From NCBI GenBank assembly GCA_033439795.1, contig JAUTDP010000001.1, positions 186,001-250,000 on the forward strand: a stretch of 64,000 bases of DNA. The letters run 5' to 3'. Both the position numbers and the translations under genes were made by a program. Below the pieces are notes generated by a model, which made no database searches, was not told the DNA's origin, and saw only the letters and a program-made list of their open reading frames with translations. This document shows, in pieces, positions 12,348 to 23,735 of this stretch. Numbering within the stretch: the first letter of the stretch is position 1; each line of letters opens with the position of its first letter. Origin of the DNA: Sordaria brevicollis. Lineage: Eukaryota > Ascomycota > Sordariomycetes > Sordariales > Sordariaceae.

Positions 12348-12614
12348 ATGGAAGACTGCCCTTCCCAGATTGTCAGTTTAAGTGGCAGCAGCTTCTACAT
12401 GGTCATTCCCATCTTCGTCGCCGACATGATTGCCAACGTGAGCTACCAGTCCTCCTAAAAGCTCTGCTGGGACGTCCGTGTCATGTTCGCCGTCAATATC
12501 TCGTCTGGTCTCGAGACGCGCAATGATGAGTACAATCCTGAGGAGCGCATTCCCTTTGACATATCTTACGAAAGCAAATCACGGAAGCTTTCCTGGTCTA
12601 GTCGGGGAATGTAG
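12348..12614 (+). pseudogene. Relic of an unrecognised coding sequence
   Basis: From an ATG at 12348 one frame reads 88 codons with a single internal TAA at codon 37 and ends at the TAG at 12612-12614. The part after the internal stop is protein-like (CWDVRVMFAVNISSGLETRN, EYNPEERIPFDISYESKSRK). Codon use resembles that of real genes and not of the spacer. I do not recognise the family. An intron around the internal stop is possible but has no good donor/acceptor pair. Confidence 0.35.
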
Positions 12615-13653
12615 CGGTTGCTATCCCAATTAAACCCCTAAGCCTTCGTAAAGAAGATCAGGAGATCAACCGGCACAAGAAGGACGGTCTCTACATTCAC
12701 CCAAGAACCTCGCGTCTTGGGCCACGCCCCCTTGGACAAACGAAGAAAGGCCCTCCCATGCCCCTGGTGAGGCCTCTCCGTGCCCTCAAAGGCGCGGTAC
12801 CGGTCGCGGCGCTTCCAGTTTGACGGGTGTCCCTTTTCCCAAGGGGCATATCAATCGTCGTGATCCCCAGACCCATGGGCGGCTAACCCACGGCATTCTT
12901 ATTAAGAACATTGAACATCAAACGGCGCCAACGGTCGCCGACGTGTGACTCTTATAATGGCAAGCCACCAGACCTCATTTATTGATTAGGAATTCGGTAC
13001 CCCTCTCGAACCTACACGAGTGGCACAGTGCCCTCGTTAGAGGTGGCCATGATGCCATGGAGTTTGAACGACTGATCTGCAAGACATGGTAGAACCATCA
13101 CACGACCCGGGATATCCAATCCGCCATTCCAAACGTCAAAAGATTTCAGCGTCGTTCTTCGTGTGAACTTCTTAGTCACTCATTCTGGATTGGGAGGGGT
13201 ATCGAAACGATAAGAGACAGGCACTCGTCGTTTGACCGTTTGTATATATTTCATCTGATTTTAAACTGACGTGACTGAGAAACGAAGTTGCTATTCTTCC
13301 CATTCTCCAGTGATATGCAAAAGATACTGGATGGAAGAAGCCATGCTTCGCAATCTCGTGCTTTTGTTTCCCGTCCGTCAACCAACCATCCCACTGTCCC
13401 ACCACTTACACTCCATCTGCTTCACAAAGGCCCAGAAAACGGAATCCTGCTCGCTATTACCTGCTCACTCCCGAACAACTCATCTTTACGGAAAAGAGAG
13501 AGCCTGACTTCAACCGCAATCTGTCGTCACCGTCGCCCCGGCGTCATGTTAGTTCTGTGCACCACACGAGCCACGACAGAAGCAACAACAACTTCCGGCA
13601 TCTATCCCGCCCAGCAAACCCAGCTAGCCCAGCTCGCCAGCTCTCCTATACGC

Positions 13654-13762
13654 AAGCAGCCATCCCGAGCTGCCAAAGATGCCGGCCTACTTCGACACCA
13701 GACCAGCTATTCTCTTCGGAAGCAGCCATCCCGAGCTGCCAAAGATGCCGGCCTACTTCGAC
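13654..13762 (+). repeat. Two 43-bp identical direct repeats, 66 bp apart
   Basis: Copies at 13654-13696 and 13720-13762 are identical and spaced by 66 bp, a multiple of three, so the same peptide (SHPELPKMPAYFD) recurs in one frame. A third, shorter copy is inverted at 8639-8663. The copies are not mutated by RIP, which normally needs longer repeats. Confidence 0.7.
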
Positions 13763-13851
13763 AGAGGCAAAGTCTCAACGCGGTGGGCCGGCCTCTATCA
13801 CCCGCAAAGAGCCAGCCGGCCGGCATTTGTCCCTCCTAGGACCATCACTCC

Positions 13852-13990
13852 GGTACGGGTCCTCAGCATCGAAGGGGAGCCCACCGGCCGCATCGCCAGG
13901 TGGATCGATCGGTTGGGAGAGTACCACATCAAGATAGTGCATCGGCCCGGCAAGTCACGTACCGATCCCAACCCGACTGGATCCCAGCAG
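13852..13990 (+). pseudogene. Fragment of Ty3/gypsy retrotransposon RNase H
   Basis: One frame contains GRIARWIDRLGEYHIKIVHR followed by PGKSRTDPNPT. This is the well-known end of the RNase H domain of fungal Ty3/gypsy pol proteins (R-x-x-R-W-x-x-x-L-x-x-Y ... H-x-P-G-K, normally followed by ADALSR). The rest of pol is absent; upstream are the 43-bp repeats and downstream only unrelated frames. The piece is GC-rich and shows no RIP, so it was probably always too short or single-copy, or arrived by rearrangement. Confidence 0.6.
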
Positions 13991-14119
13991 GTACATGTTG
14001 TCAGAGATTGGGATCAGGCGCGAGCGCGAGCGGAGACAGGGCAGAAGGCACCTCGGATGTATACTTTATCTCTTCTGGTTTGGTGGTGCCTGGTGATTGA
14101 AGACTCAAGCGGCTAATGC

Positions 14120-16780
14120 CTCTGCCCCAGGGACCGGCCGGGCGCGTTACTACCCCGGCTCACCTCTCCTGGCCTGCCAACCAAGACCGAGGAGGCGCTG
14201 AAGACCCAGCCCTCTATGCCCAAGTTGGCCATGGCACGATACTTTAGGAATGAGTGGGGTGTGCCTTCAAGCACGGGGGAGTATCGAGGGGGGGAATGGG
14301 GCGTTGGTCCGGTGCGCGCAGTGCGGAGATACTGGTACAAAACAACGATGAGAGTGGCCTCGGCGTCGATGCCATTTTTAACCTCGATGTCGAGGTTCTC
14401 TCCCAACCCCCAAATGCTCAACCCGGGGATGAGAGCCTTGCGAGGAGAGCTCAACCTCCTCCAATACACCATGGAGAATACCGTGTGGCACCTCCTCACC
14501 CGACGTATCCCACACTACAGCCAAGTGCCTCCGGCCATGGGGGCAAGCCGTCAGGGCCATCAGCGTGTAGAAAGAACGGGAAGACTTGACCCTGTTGGTG
14601 GTCTCCTTGGCCATGGGAGTTCGCGAGGACGGTATTTAGGAAGATGATGTCCTGGACAGAAAGAAAGCCGTCATCGCCGTATTTAAGATGGACGTAGAGT
14701 CGAAATTCTGGGACAAGTTGAAGGGAGCTTCCTACAAATAAGTTGCCGAGGGGGCCTCAGCGCGGGCGACTACGTTGAGAGATGAGAGCAGGTAGACAAG
14801 ATACAATAAATGGTGTTCAAACAGGACTCACAAATTTACCAAATAATCACAAAGGTGATTGATAGTTGTAATTCGTGAATTAAAACAATATGAGGAATGT
14901 TACAAGCGAGTGTCTTTGAAGCTTTGGTCCGTGACCTGGGGATGGGGAGGGAAAGAGTGGGTCTTGGCGTCGGAGGTGGGAAAGTGGGTCATCAATCCCC
15001 GGAAGCTGTCTTCGGCGCTCGTTCCTGCCACACTGCAACCTGCACAGACATTATCAGATCATGCGTGTCGAACTTGACCATTTTCATTGCTGGCTGTCTT
15101 TTACTCGGAATGCAAGGGTGGGGGACGAACGTACAAAACGTTTTCCTTCAGCGTTGATAAAACCTTGGAATGTCGACGTCCTGATCTTGTCTATGTACCT
15201 TTGCCTGAGTTCTTTGACAGAACGCGTATTTATCTTCATTTATTCTACTTTACTCTGTCCATTGTAATGCCCTTCAGCCACTCCATCCTCAGGATGTCCT
15301 ATCGATGCCCGCCCTGATGAAGCTTTCACCAGTCTTGACCGACTTGAACACCTACCTCTACAGATCAGCTCTCGTCTTCACAAAGCTTGCCTCGTCGAAG
15401 TCAACTTGTCTTTCTCCCTTCTCCCTGCACCTAGTAGCCATTCTACTGGCGAAGTTATTCAGACTGTCCTCCATCTTCTACTGTTCCTATCATTATATCT
15501 CCTCAATGCGCCGATCTCGGTCTTCATATCTTCATGCTTCCCTTCTCCATGATACGAGGACACGTAGTTAGTCTGGCTCACTTGAAACTTGCTGTCAGAA
15601 GTTGCTTCGTTGTTGGTCCTTTCTCAATCTGTGCTTTGTTCATCCATAGCATACCGGCGATTGGTCAGTAACAAGGTCCAGTCAGGCAACACGCTCGAAA
15701 CTATCACATCATAAACGAGTAGCACCAGGCCTGCCCAAAGGCCGTAGCAGAGAATGAGATCTGTTATCGAGTATACGGCCAAAAAAATGGTCCTCCGAAC
15801 ATGCCCCAAAAGACTGTTCATGGTTGCAGTCCTTCCCACAGTCAAATTTCACACCGTCTCCCAATATCTAACCCTTCTCTTGTCGGCCTTCAGCTTGCTC
15901 TTAGGTGTCGCAATATCTCGGTCCTTCAACGCAGGACTACAGCCTTCACAACCACCCTCATTCCCGCTTCCCACCAACCCGTCAGTACCCATCCTGCGCT
16001 TCTGGCGGTGACAGCAAGATGGATGTGAAGACTGGGAGCGTTAGATATACCCACTTGACAAGTTGACGCTCACATCCCTCCTCTCGTCGACCAGGGAGCT
16101 ATGCTCCATACGTAACTTGGAGTATATCAGCCGTAACCGGTGTATCTAGAGAAATTATCCTTTCATCTCAACTTTCCTTATCTTCCCTGCCTGTTGTTGC
16201 CTGAAATTTGGTTTGCTTCCAGCGCGTCATGGGACTCGGTCCCTACTACGCGCACCCCTCCTTGTTTAGGTATTCGACTGGTATTGTTCGAGTGGAATAC
16301 TCAATACACCCCACTTCCACTCGACTAAAGTTTTTGTTCCTTGTCCTTCGATTTCCTCGAACTTTCTGCAACTTCCACAAACTTTCTCTCGCGATCACTC
16401 GACAGCAAAAGCAAAGTCTTCTTCCAATCTTCCTCACAGAACTTTCATCCTCGACAGAAGCTTTTCCTGCCTCGACATCCCGTCGTCACTACACTTTCCT
16501 CAAAATCTAAAGGTATGTTTACGCATCAATGTTGCAAGTATCTTCGCATGATCCCAGCTCAGCACTCTCTCAGCTTGCAACCGCAAACCCTGTGAGATGC
16601 TAAGTAGAAAATTTTTAATCGACCTCTCCTACTCATCACAAAATCACTTCACGGCATCAACTAGTAATGTCACTTTGCTATTGGATATCAGCTAACTTCT
16701 TCGTGTTCAAAAAAGACTCGCAGTCTACTCAAGCCTCCCATCAAAAGCTCAAACCTTCTCCAACAGCATCACAAGAACTC
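14120..16780. other. Spacer with no supported gene
   Basis: ORFs of 60-140 codons occur on both strands but overlap and lack motifs. The last 500 bases (16250-16780), pyrimidine-rich with CT/CA runs before the ATG at 16788, look like the promoter and leader of the next gene. Confidence 0.4.
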
Positions 16781-16787
16781 GAGCAAG

Positions 16788-17612
16788 ATGCATACCCCTA
16801 CCAGTAGCAACCGTGTCCGCGCCTCCTCTCTTTCACTTGAGGAGATCGACCGCGCCTTGGCCAAGGACGAGGCTTTGATGCCGTCCCCAGAGGTGACCGC
16901 GGCCCCAATCTTTGCGCTCCTGGGTCTGGACTACGGTCCTCACCGCAGCGGCATGTTTTTGGCCGAGCCGCAGCCGGCCACCACGGCCACGCCCGCCCTC
17001 ACCCCCGCCATCGCCGGCCACAACAGTGGCAAAGCCGCTGCCCCTGGTCCCGCTTCCGACAAGGAAGCCAAGCCCTTGCCTGCGCCCGCGTCGGCTCTTG
17101 CCCCGGCCCCCTCTCTGGCCACCGCTCCCGCGCCCGCAGCCGCTCCTGCTCCTGCTCCTGCTCCCCAGCAGGAAGCCCCCCGCCCGCTGCCCGTCTGCGG
17201 CGAGCGGGTCTTCGAGTCCGTCGAGCTCACTTGGCGGGCCACCAAAATCGACACCGAGCACCGCAACACCGAATGCTGGGTCAAGCAGGGCCGCGTCTGG
17301 GTTTACTTGCTGGACCCCAAGTTCTGAGAGGTGGGCGAGGGGGAGAATTGGGGGGTGAAGGCTGGAGACCCGTGCACGGTCATCAACGCCGTCCCCGGAA
17401 CGACGGCGGTTGTTAACGTGATTGGACATATGCTACCGAGTCATCCCTGGTATAAGCTCTCAACGGGGGAGTGGTCGGAGGAGGATAAGAAGGTTGAGGA
17501 GGGAGGGATTGACTACTACAACTATTGCGAGAACTTGAGGCAGGAGTGGAGGAGGGAGCGTGAGGAGGGTTATTTCGCCCGGTACAACGTTTTCGGCAAG
17601 AAGTACTACTAG
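16788..17612 (+). pseudogene. Family member with in-frame TGA inside the cupin-like domain
   Basis: One frame runs from the ATG at 16788 to the TAG at 17610-17612 (275 codons) with a single stop, TGA at 17325-17327. Residues about 70-125 are an Ala/Pro linker (APAPAAAPAPAPAP). The C-terminal part reads CWVKQGRVWVYLLDPKF, stop, then EVGEGENWGVKAGDPCTVIN, which matches the G-x-V-x-V ... W-x-V-x-A-G-x-x-C-x-V-x-N pattern of the cupin-like domain in the 39-54 kb cluster. Both sides of the stop belong to one domain, so this is a nonsense mutation (for example CGA or TGG to TGA, both RIP-type transitions), a readthrough site or a sequencing error. The helical/cysteine module of the relatives is absent. 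Confidence 0.65.
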
Positions 17613-19012
17613 GGAGTAGTGAGTAGTGAGTGGACGTCTGGCTGTTTTTTTCTCTCTCTCGGGTTTGCTTGTTTTTTTTCTTCTTATTCATGTAATTATC
17701 ATTGTAATTGTACGCACTTCTTTTTCCTTCCCTCAATTTCATTCTGCCAACGTGAACGGCTTGATGCCCGTCCTTCTTCAGCCACTCTTGACTCACTTGA
17801 ACGCATTTGCCTTTGCTCGTGACGGCTTCCTGATCATATCACATGCTTTAAACGTAGCCTGCGGTGCTTCTTAAACCGTCCACGGGCTTTTCTCGTTCTA
17901 TAAAAAGGTAGTTGAATGCCGCGTGCTAATAAATCCTAGAGGTAGTTTTCCGGTCTTTATCCGGGTAGTAGTCACCACTTGACATTAGCACAAAGACTGG
18001 AATTGATAAATGACTGACTTGAAGCTCGTTGTACTTGTGAAGTAAGATGTGGTTCCTTTATGTCCTCTATAATTGCTGAGAAACTCAACCCTCACGTTGT
18101 TATATACGAGAGCAGTACCGAGAACATCAACGGACTGCGGAAGAAGGGTCGGTGTCAAGGATCACTACAACTATTGGAGCAATCCGCACATTCACAACAA
18201 TAACAAAAGGAATAAGCGCAGAGTAATGCATCTGATGATTGCTTTGTGATACTTAAACGTCTTTTAATCAAGAAGAACCTTGTCAAAATGAAGAGTGTCC
18301 TAGCAAAGTCCGTCACAGTCTTGCTCCTGGTTCAGGACGGGCAAGACTTGGCGATACTGGAAACTTTGTAATTTACCGTATTGCGTAACAATAGAAAAGA
18401 CTGCAATCGGAGGCTTTGATGAAACGATGGGAATCCCAGAAACGATTGCTTCTTTGGTAAAAGGCCTTGGTCAATAAGGTCAATGAGGGAAGTAAATAGC
18501 GTTATTTTTTCCATTTCGCTCTTATCATCATGTCAACCAGTCGCTCCTACCATATTTTGCTGACAGCCCCGCGAAAGACTTGGAAATTGCGCCCTTCTCA
18601 GTCTTTGGAAAGGAAAGCACGATAGATGAAACACTCAGAGAAGCGGTTTAAGCCACTAGAAAAACGTTTAATGAGTGGAGATGCACAGAACTGCCCAAGG
18701 CTTGCACATTTTTCACTTCGACCACAAGAAACGGAACGGTTCAGGTTTGGTATAAAATGCCCGGGCCCAGGCAATATCTTTTCGCATTGGAATTTTTGAG
18801 AACGAAAGTGAGTGTATACAGAAAAGAAAACTCCAGTCCAACATTAGACATTCAGGGATGGTTCCTCCTCAGGATCATGCTGGTGTCCATCGCCTAGAGC
18901 TAGGCGCTTGTACATGGTACCCTTTGCCCCTTTGCAAGAACGTTGAAGTTAAGAAGACGCGAGGGTTGGCGGCACCAGGGTCTTCTGAAGAGACCAGTGA
19001 GATGCTCATCCC
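17613..19012. other. Spacer, AT-moderate, no supported gene
   Basis: Probably the 3' region of the preceding gene plus intergenic DNA. A plus-strand TATAAAA at about 18751 is followed only by short frames without motifs. Confidence 0.4.
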
Positions 19013-19363
19013 TTAAATCCAGACGCATCCGGTACCGGCCTGGCCGCAGACCATCTGTATAACACCGTTAGTTGTTCTATTCGCATTGCAAGACAAGTAG
19101 AAGGAGGGATAAGGACTTACGACATTGGGCTTTCCGCCAGGGCAGGTCCAGAGATCGCAAGTCTCCTTCTGGCCCTTGCAGCGGCAGTTGGTTTGTCCAA
19201 CGACGCGGCCGCCGTTGCAAGCCGGCAGAATCTGGCCGCAGTTGACACGAGCCTCGAGGTTACCATCACGGGCGGTGAGGTCGGCAGCCTCGACGTTGTT
19301 GGGCATGGCGAGGGCGCCGGTGGCGAGGAGGGCAAGAGTCTCGAGGATAACGAAGAACTGCAT
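19013..19363 (-). CDS. Small secreted cysteine-rich protein
   Basis: Two exons, 19363-19121 and 19054-19013, separated by a 66-nt intron (GTAAGT...CAG), encode 94 residues. The intron has no stop and keeps frame, so an unspliced 116-residue form is also readable, but splicing restores a compact end (PNV-MVCGQAGTGCVWI). Residues 1-20 are a signal peptide (MQFFVILETLALLATGALAM), then a short propeptide-like stretch (NNVEAADLTARDGNLEAR) and a mature core with eight Cys, including CNGGRVVGQTNCRCKGQKET and C-D-L-W-T-C. Such proteins are exported and disulfide-bonded. The pattern is common among fungal small secreted proteins of unknown role (effector-like or antifungal-like). I assign no activity. 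Confidence 0.85.
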   Translation of the reverse strand: MQFFVILETLALLATGALAMPNNVEAADLTARDGNLEARVNCGQILPACNGGRVVGQTNCRCKGQKETCDLWTCPGGKPNVVSPYPSFYLSCNANRTTNGVIQMVCGQAGTGCVWI

Positions 19364-19490
19364 GTTGGGCGAGTGATAGGTTGTTTTTGGTTGGGGATGC
19401 TTGTAGTTATGTGGTGCAAGTGTTGATGTAAATGTGAGTGAGTTGCTGATGATGAAAAACAGGAGAGGAATGATGCCATCTTGGGGCCTC

Positions 19491-19497
19491 TTATATA
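19491..19497 (-). promoter_or_regulatory. TATA box candidate for the secreted protein gene
   Basis: On the minus strand the stretch reads TATATAA within atctatataagagg, about 130 bp upstream of the ATG at 19363. A strong TATA box is common in highly expressed fungal secreted-protein genes. Confidence 0.45.
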
Positions 19498-19539
19498 GAT
19501 ATTCTTCAAATCCTTGCTCTGCTCCTGAGGGCATTGGTC

Positions 19540-22290
19540 TGCCATTCTATGACATCCTATGTTACCTAAAGGCTTCAACCTTTCGTCGTCTACTGAAGCA
19601 GACATCTGACGATCATCATGCTGTACAGTGGCATGGTCCCTGACTGCGACTTGGAACCTTGATTTCCATTTAGACGAAGTAGCATTCGAACGGCTCACAG
19701 ATTAAACGACAGGATTGTTCTGTCGGTTAGCCTGTGGAGGATTCACAAGGTAACAAACGAGTATGAGGTTCACGCCATTATGTTCCACGGCACGGTGTAC
19801 TTCATTCTGAGGCTGTTTAAGGCAGTAGGTAAGTGGCAACTGCCCCGTACCAGGTCTGGCCTCTCCTTAGAGCCCGGTGAGAGACAAGAACGGCCATAGG
19901 TACGTCCGACCTGTTGCTTGTAGCCAGTCTACACCGTCTTGTGTTTCAAAAGGGAGCTGTGCGTGCATGCCAGCTTGATGTTTTTCTCCGGAGGCACCGT
20001 ACAAAGAATTCTAGAGCAACTATCCGGGAGCAACCCATCCTTTTCCTTGATCCTCGGCTAACTGCATGCGTTTCGTTTCTTTCAGTGGTTAGGTACCGAG
20101 AGGGTTCAGGTCAGTCTTCACAGACTCAAGAAGTGACGGACGCATCGGTGAAATACCTCCAGTCGCTTTAGTCCCGTTTGCTGTGTAACAACGAGGCATG
20201 AGGTACCTCTATCCTAGTATCCAGTCATGAGAGAGACCGAGACGGTAAGGTAGCATACCTCTAAGAGACTGATTCTGTGAGGGAGTCCGAGGCGGCACGG
20301 CATGATAAAGGCCGGGGCGGTGAAGGAGACCGGGGCGGCAGCACAAGAGACCGAGCCGGTAACACAAGAGACCGAGTTTGTGCGGTGACGTGGAGACCGA
20401 GCCGGTAGCACAAGAGACCGAGCCTAAGGGAGACCGAGGCGGTAGCATGGTAACATGGGTATATACTACCGTCGCATCGCAACAAAATCCTTCGACAAAA
20501 TCCTTCGTGACAATGCCGCCTCCATTGCGGGAAACGGAGCCCTTGTCTTAACGTCGAACCAACATCCACATCGCTTTACGGGAAGGTAGACCGTAGATCA
20601 CAGGATACCTCTATAGCAACATTAGCACCTTACTATGTAATCTTGCATCCGCACTCTAGCTTGCAAGTAAAACATCGTGCCATCTTATGGTGTAGCTTGG
20701 CTTCCGGATGATGCAACCCTGGCCCGTTAATCTGAGCCTGTGAAGGAAATCGTTCAATCGCTTAGTTAGCCGAGGTATCAATTTCCGCCGCTTTATTTGG
20801 AAGCTTCTGTAAGGGCTCGCGCTTTTACCTAAGTCTGCGCCGTTGATACTTTTGGCAACACGGAACAATGATCCATCCTTTTGATGGTGCACCCGTTTGG
20901 CGCGCAGACCTCACATAGATTGTCCATGAGGCGTTCCAGCGTTATGACCGCGGCACCGAAATGGGCTGCAAATTAGAGGTGAGAATGAAGGAAAGAAGAA
21001 GCAGTAACAACTTCAGAAATGAAGGAAAGTGTAATCTTCCAGTCCTGTTTTGACTCATCGCTCCTGACATGTTGATTTATTGAGCTCTAGGACAGATTTG
21101 GGGACTGCGACGGTGTTGGTTACATGAAAGGAAGGCACAACAGATGCATACACTACCTAACGAAGCGAGTTTGGTAACTGGAAAAACGTATTGCGAGTGG
21201 AGAGACGGAGGATTGCGCATGATGCGAAGCCCAAACATCACAATTGCAAGATGCAAGGCGAGTTGATAGACTCGGGGCGGCGACGCAATGCATCTGCATG
21301 GAAGGATTTGAGTCGAGGTAATCCAGGAACGCACTCTTAAAAAGCGCTTATCTCCTCCAGGTCCAACTGGCTGTGTGTAGTAGTTTATTTGGCAGAAAAT
21401 GGCGAAGGTGTTTTGGTGTGGTATGGTGACATAGTTGTGCTGAAGCTATCGCGGTGTTTGGCTGGCGTGGGCTCCTAACATAGGCTTGATGTGCGTAGCG
21501 TTGCCCCGGTCACCGGGCCCAGGGAAGACGGCCTGTTCTGGACGATTTATAGGAGGCTGATTCCGAGGTGAATGCGGGCAAGTTAAAACAAATTTGACAG
21601 CGGCGATTTTGATGGGAATGTTTTTTACTAGTTGCTTGCAGCATGAGTCCTGGCATCTTCCTCGCCTTACATGCTTCCACATGCGTAACACAATACGGTA
21701 AGTTTCAAAATTTCCAGTATTGAGTACCCGGAGACATGAACACAAATGCCATTGAGGCCGGTAGACACTCTCCGGTTACACTACTATTTCCGCATCTTCA
21801 ACAATTTAAGTGCCTCTATCTCATTCATAATACGGTTTCTTCTACAATGGCGCGGGTTTTCGGGATGCCTCTCTTCTGAATACTAACTTCTCCGCAGTCG
21901 CTCGCAGAGCGCATCGTGCAAATGATGTCGTATTGAAGTTGTAATAAACGAAACACCCGGATGTCTTGGCATATAAACAAAGGCGCGTTTATAGGGAGAG
22001 ATGTAAGGCACCCTGTAGTTAAAGTACATGTGCATATTATGTACGGGCAAGTACTTCGTTTTGAAATAGAGTGCAGGTAAAAAAAACGTAATCACGAACT
22101 ATTCGACGCTACGCGAGTGTTACGGATAATTGTTATTATATAATCGTACAAGTAATGGAAGTTTAGACACAGGAGTATACCTACCTCTTAGCAAAGAAAC
22201 AGGAAAAGAAAGCAAAGAAAACAACCATTTCTTCCAACCTCCAACGTATCATCATCAAAAGTACGCCGTGTCGATGCTACTCAAAAGCAC
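19540..22290. other. Spacer, no supported gene, one minisatellite
   Basis: No ORF above 102 codons and none with a motif. Apart from the GAGACCGAG repeat at 20.23-20.45 kb nothing structured is visible until the element boundary at 22.3 kb. Confidence 0.4.
20230..20450 (+). repeat. Degenerate minisatellite with core agagaccgagccggta
   Basis: The core GAGACCGAG (or GGAGACCGGGG/GAGTCCGAG variants) followed by CCGGTA/GCGGCA and (A)CACAA recurs about nine times with spacing near 20-25 bp. Copies are diverged by point changes and small indels. It creates Gly/Leu/Arg-rich shadow ORFs on the minus strand. Confidence 0.65.
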
Positions 22291-22293
22291 AAG

Positions 22294-22301
22294 TAGGTAA
22301 A
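22294..22301. repeat. Left target-site duplication TAGGTAAA of the 16.9-kb element
   Basis: TAGGTAAA lies directly outside the left inverted end (22302) and is repeated exactly at 39247-39254, directly outside the right inverted end. An 8-bp duplication is typical of hAT-like and some other cut-and-paste elements. Confidence 0.75.
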
Positions 22302-22346
22302 GGGGAAGCCTACATACACCCACCCAAAACCTACATACACCCAGTT
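22302..22346 (+). repeat. Left terminal inverted repeat (45 bp)
   Basis: Begins GGGGAAGCCTACATACACCC and ends CCCAGTT. It pairs with 39202-39246 at 42 of 45 positions; the mismatches at positions 2, 7 and 35 are transitions. Similarity continues weakly inward for about 100 bp (tttacccgctaaattt against ttttagcggtaaatct). Confidence 0.8.
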
Positions 22347-22520
22347 CTTGGCAAGGGTCCACCAAGCTAGCTGCATGACACTTGACATTGAAAACCCCGT
22401 TTTTACCCGCTAAATTTCAGGATTCTAATGCATTGAAACATTGCACCAACCAACTTAGTCAATTTTTTTTCGAAAATTTCGAAGGTCAAACTTAACACGA
22501 TGCACCAGGACCCCCCTATA

Positions 22521-22634
22521 CTGCACCTCCCTACACTGCACCTCCCTACACTACACCTCCCTACACTACACCTCCCTACACTGCACCTCCCTACACTACA
22601 CCTCCCTACACTACACTTCCCTACACTCCCTACA
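22521..22634 (+). repeat. 15-bp minisatellite, left arm
   Basis: Seven units of ctgcacctccctaca (or ctacac...) followed by a partial unit. The G/A alternation at the third base looks like CpA-directed C-to-T change on the other strand. The same unit recurs in the same direction at 38950-39004. Confidence 0.85.
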
Positions 22635-22651
22635 GGGGGAGGGGGGTCGCT
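22635..22651 (+). repeat. Left inner inverted end of the AT-rich block
   Basis: gggggaggggggtcgct here is the reverse complement (with one G length difference) of 38926-38942, and both sit exactly at the change from normal to AT-rich DNA. This suggests they are the termini of an inner element. Confidence 0.55.
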
Positions 22652-23619
22652 GGATACGGAGTTACCCTAGGGTTTTCGCTTGGACATAGAACTGTAATCG
22701 AATTTTTACAGAAATATAGTATTATAGGCCGTAAACTAGGGTTTTACAATGAATACATATCTTAGCGGAACTCTAAGTCGTATATAGTTGCATATTGCCG
22801 GAAAACCTATAGTTTTAGGTATTAACCGGTAGGTTTTCCGTAACCTAAATACTATACATTAACCTCAATTCGTTAACGACATGGTTTTTGCGATTGATTT
22901 AGTATTTATACCTAACCCTATATATTATATAGACCTATATTCAATTATAAACCTTAAATTTTCGACTTTAACCGTATATTACGTTTAGAATAATTAATAT
23001 AAATTAATATTATATTAATCGTAACCCCAATTCCGCACTCAATTTATTATTTTATAATAAAATATAGAATTATTTATATAAATATTAATTATATATAATT
23101 TATTATTACTTCCGACAATAAATTTTTTATATAATTCGCTATTTTAATACGCGATTAAGTGTTTTACTAGCAGCTATAAATCTATAAAGACATTATTTTA
23201 CTTAAGAATTATAATCCTGGTTATAATTCGTTATTTTAGTATATAATTAAATATTCTACTTATAATTATAGGTTAATTAAGACATTATTTTACTTAAGAA
23301 TTGTAATCCTAATTACGATTTAACGTTTATATTATAAAATAGAATTATCAATAATAATATTAAATGGTTATAAATTTAAAGAGGGAGAAAGCATTATATT
23401 AAACTATTAATATATTACTTATATATCGGGTAGGTTACCTACCTACCTCTATCTATTTATTACCTAACCGAAGTTTATTATCCACCCTTTCCGAAAAGGT
23501 AATATAATTATAAATTAAAATTCTATTTTTTATACCCGTACCCTCTCTTCCTGTAAATGTAAAGAATAAATACCTTTATTTCTTATGAATCCTATTGTTC
23601 TATATTTGTGAAAACTCTC

Positions 23620-23735
23620 TTCTATAAAAGTCCTTCTGTAAAAATCCTTTTATAAAAGTCCTTCTGTGAAAGTCCTTCTATAAAAATCCTTTTGTAAAAG
23701 TCCTTCTATAAAAGTCTTTCTATAAAACCGTCGGA
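23620..23735 (+). repeat. Subterminal tandem repeat, about 16-17 bp period
   Basis: About seven imperfect units of the type tccttctataaaag (variants ttttataaaa, ttctgtaaaa). The spread of variants is that expected from C-to-T change on one strand. A comparable array lies near the other end at 38.3-38.5 kb. Confidence 0.7.

Noticed and set aside
16833..17429. Long minus-strand ORF opposite the 16.8-kb family gene
   Set aside because: Gly/Arg-rich shadow of the Ala/Pro-rich coding strand.
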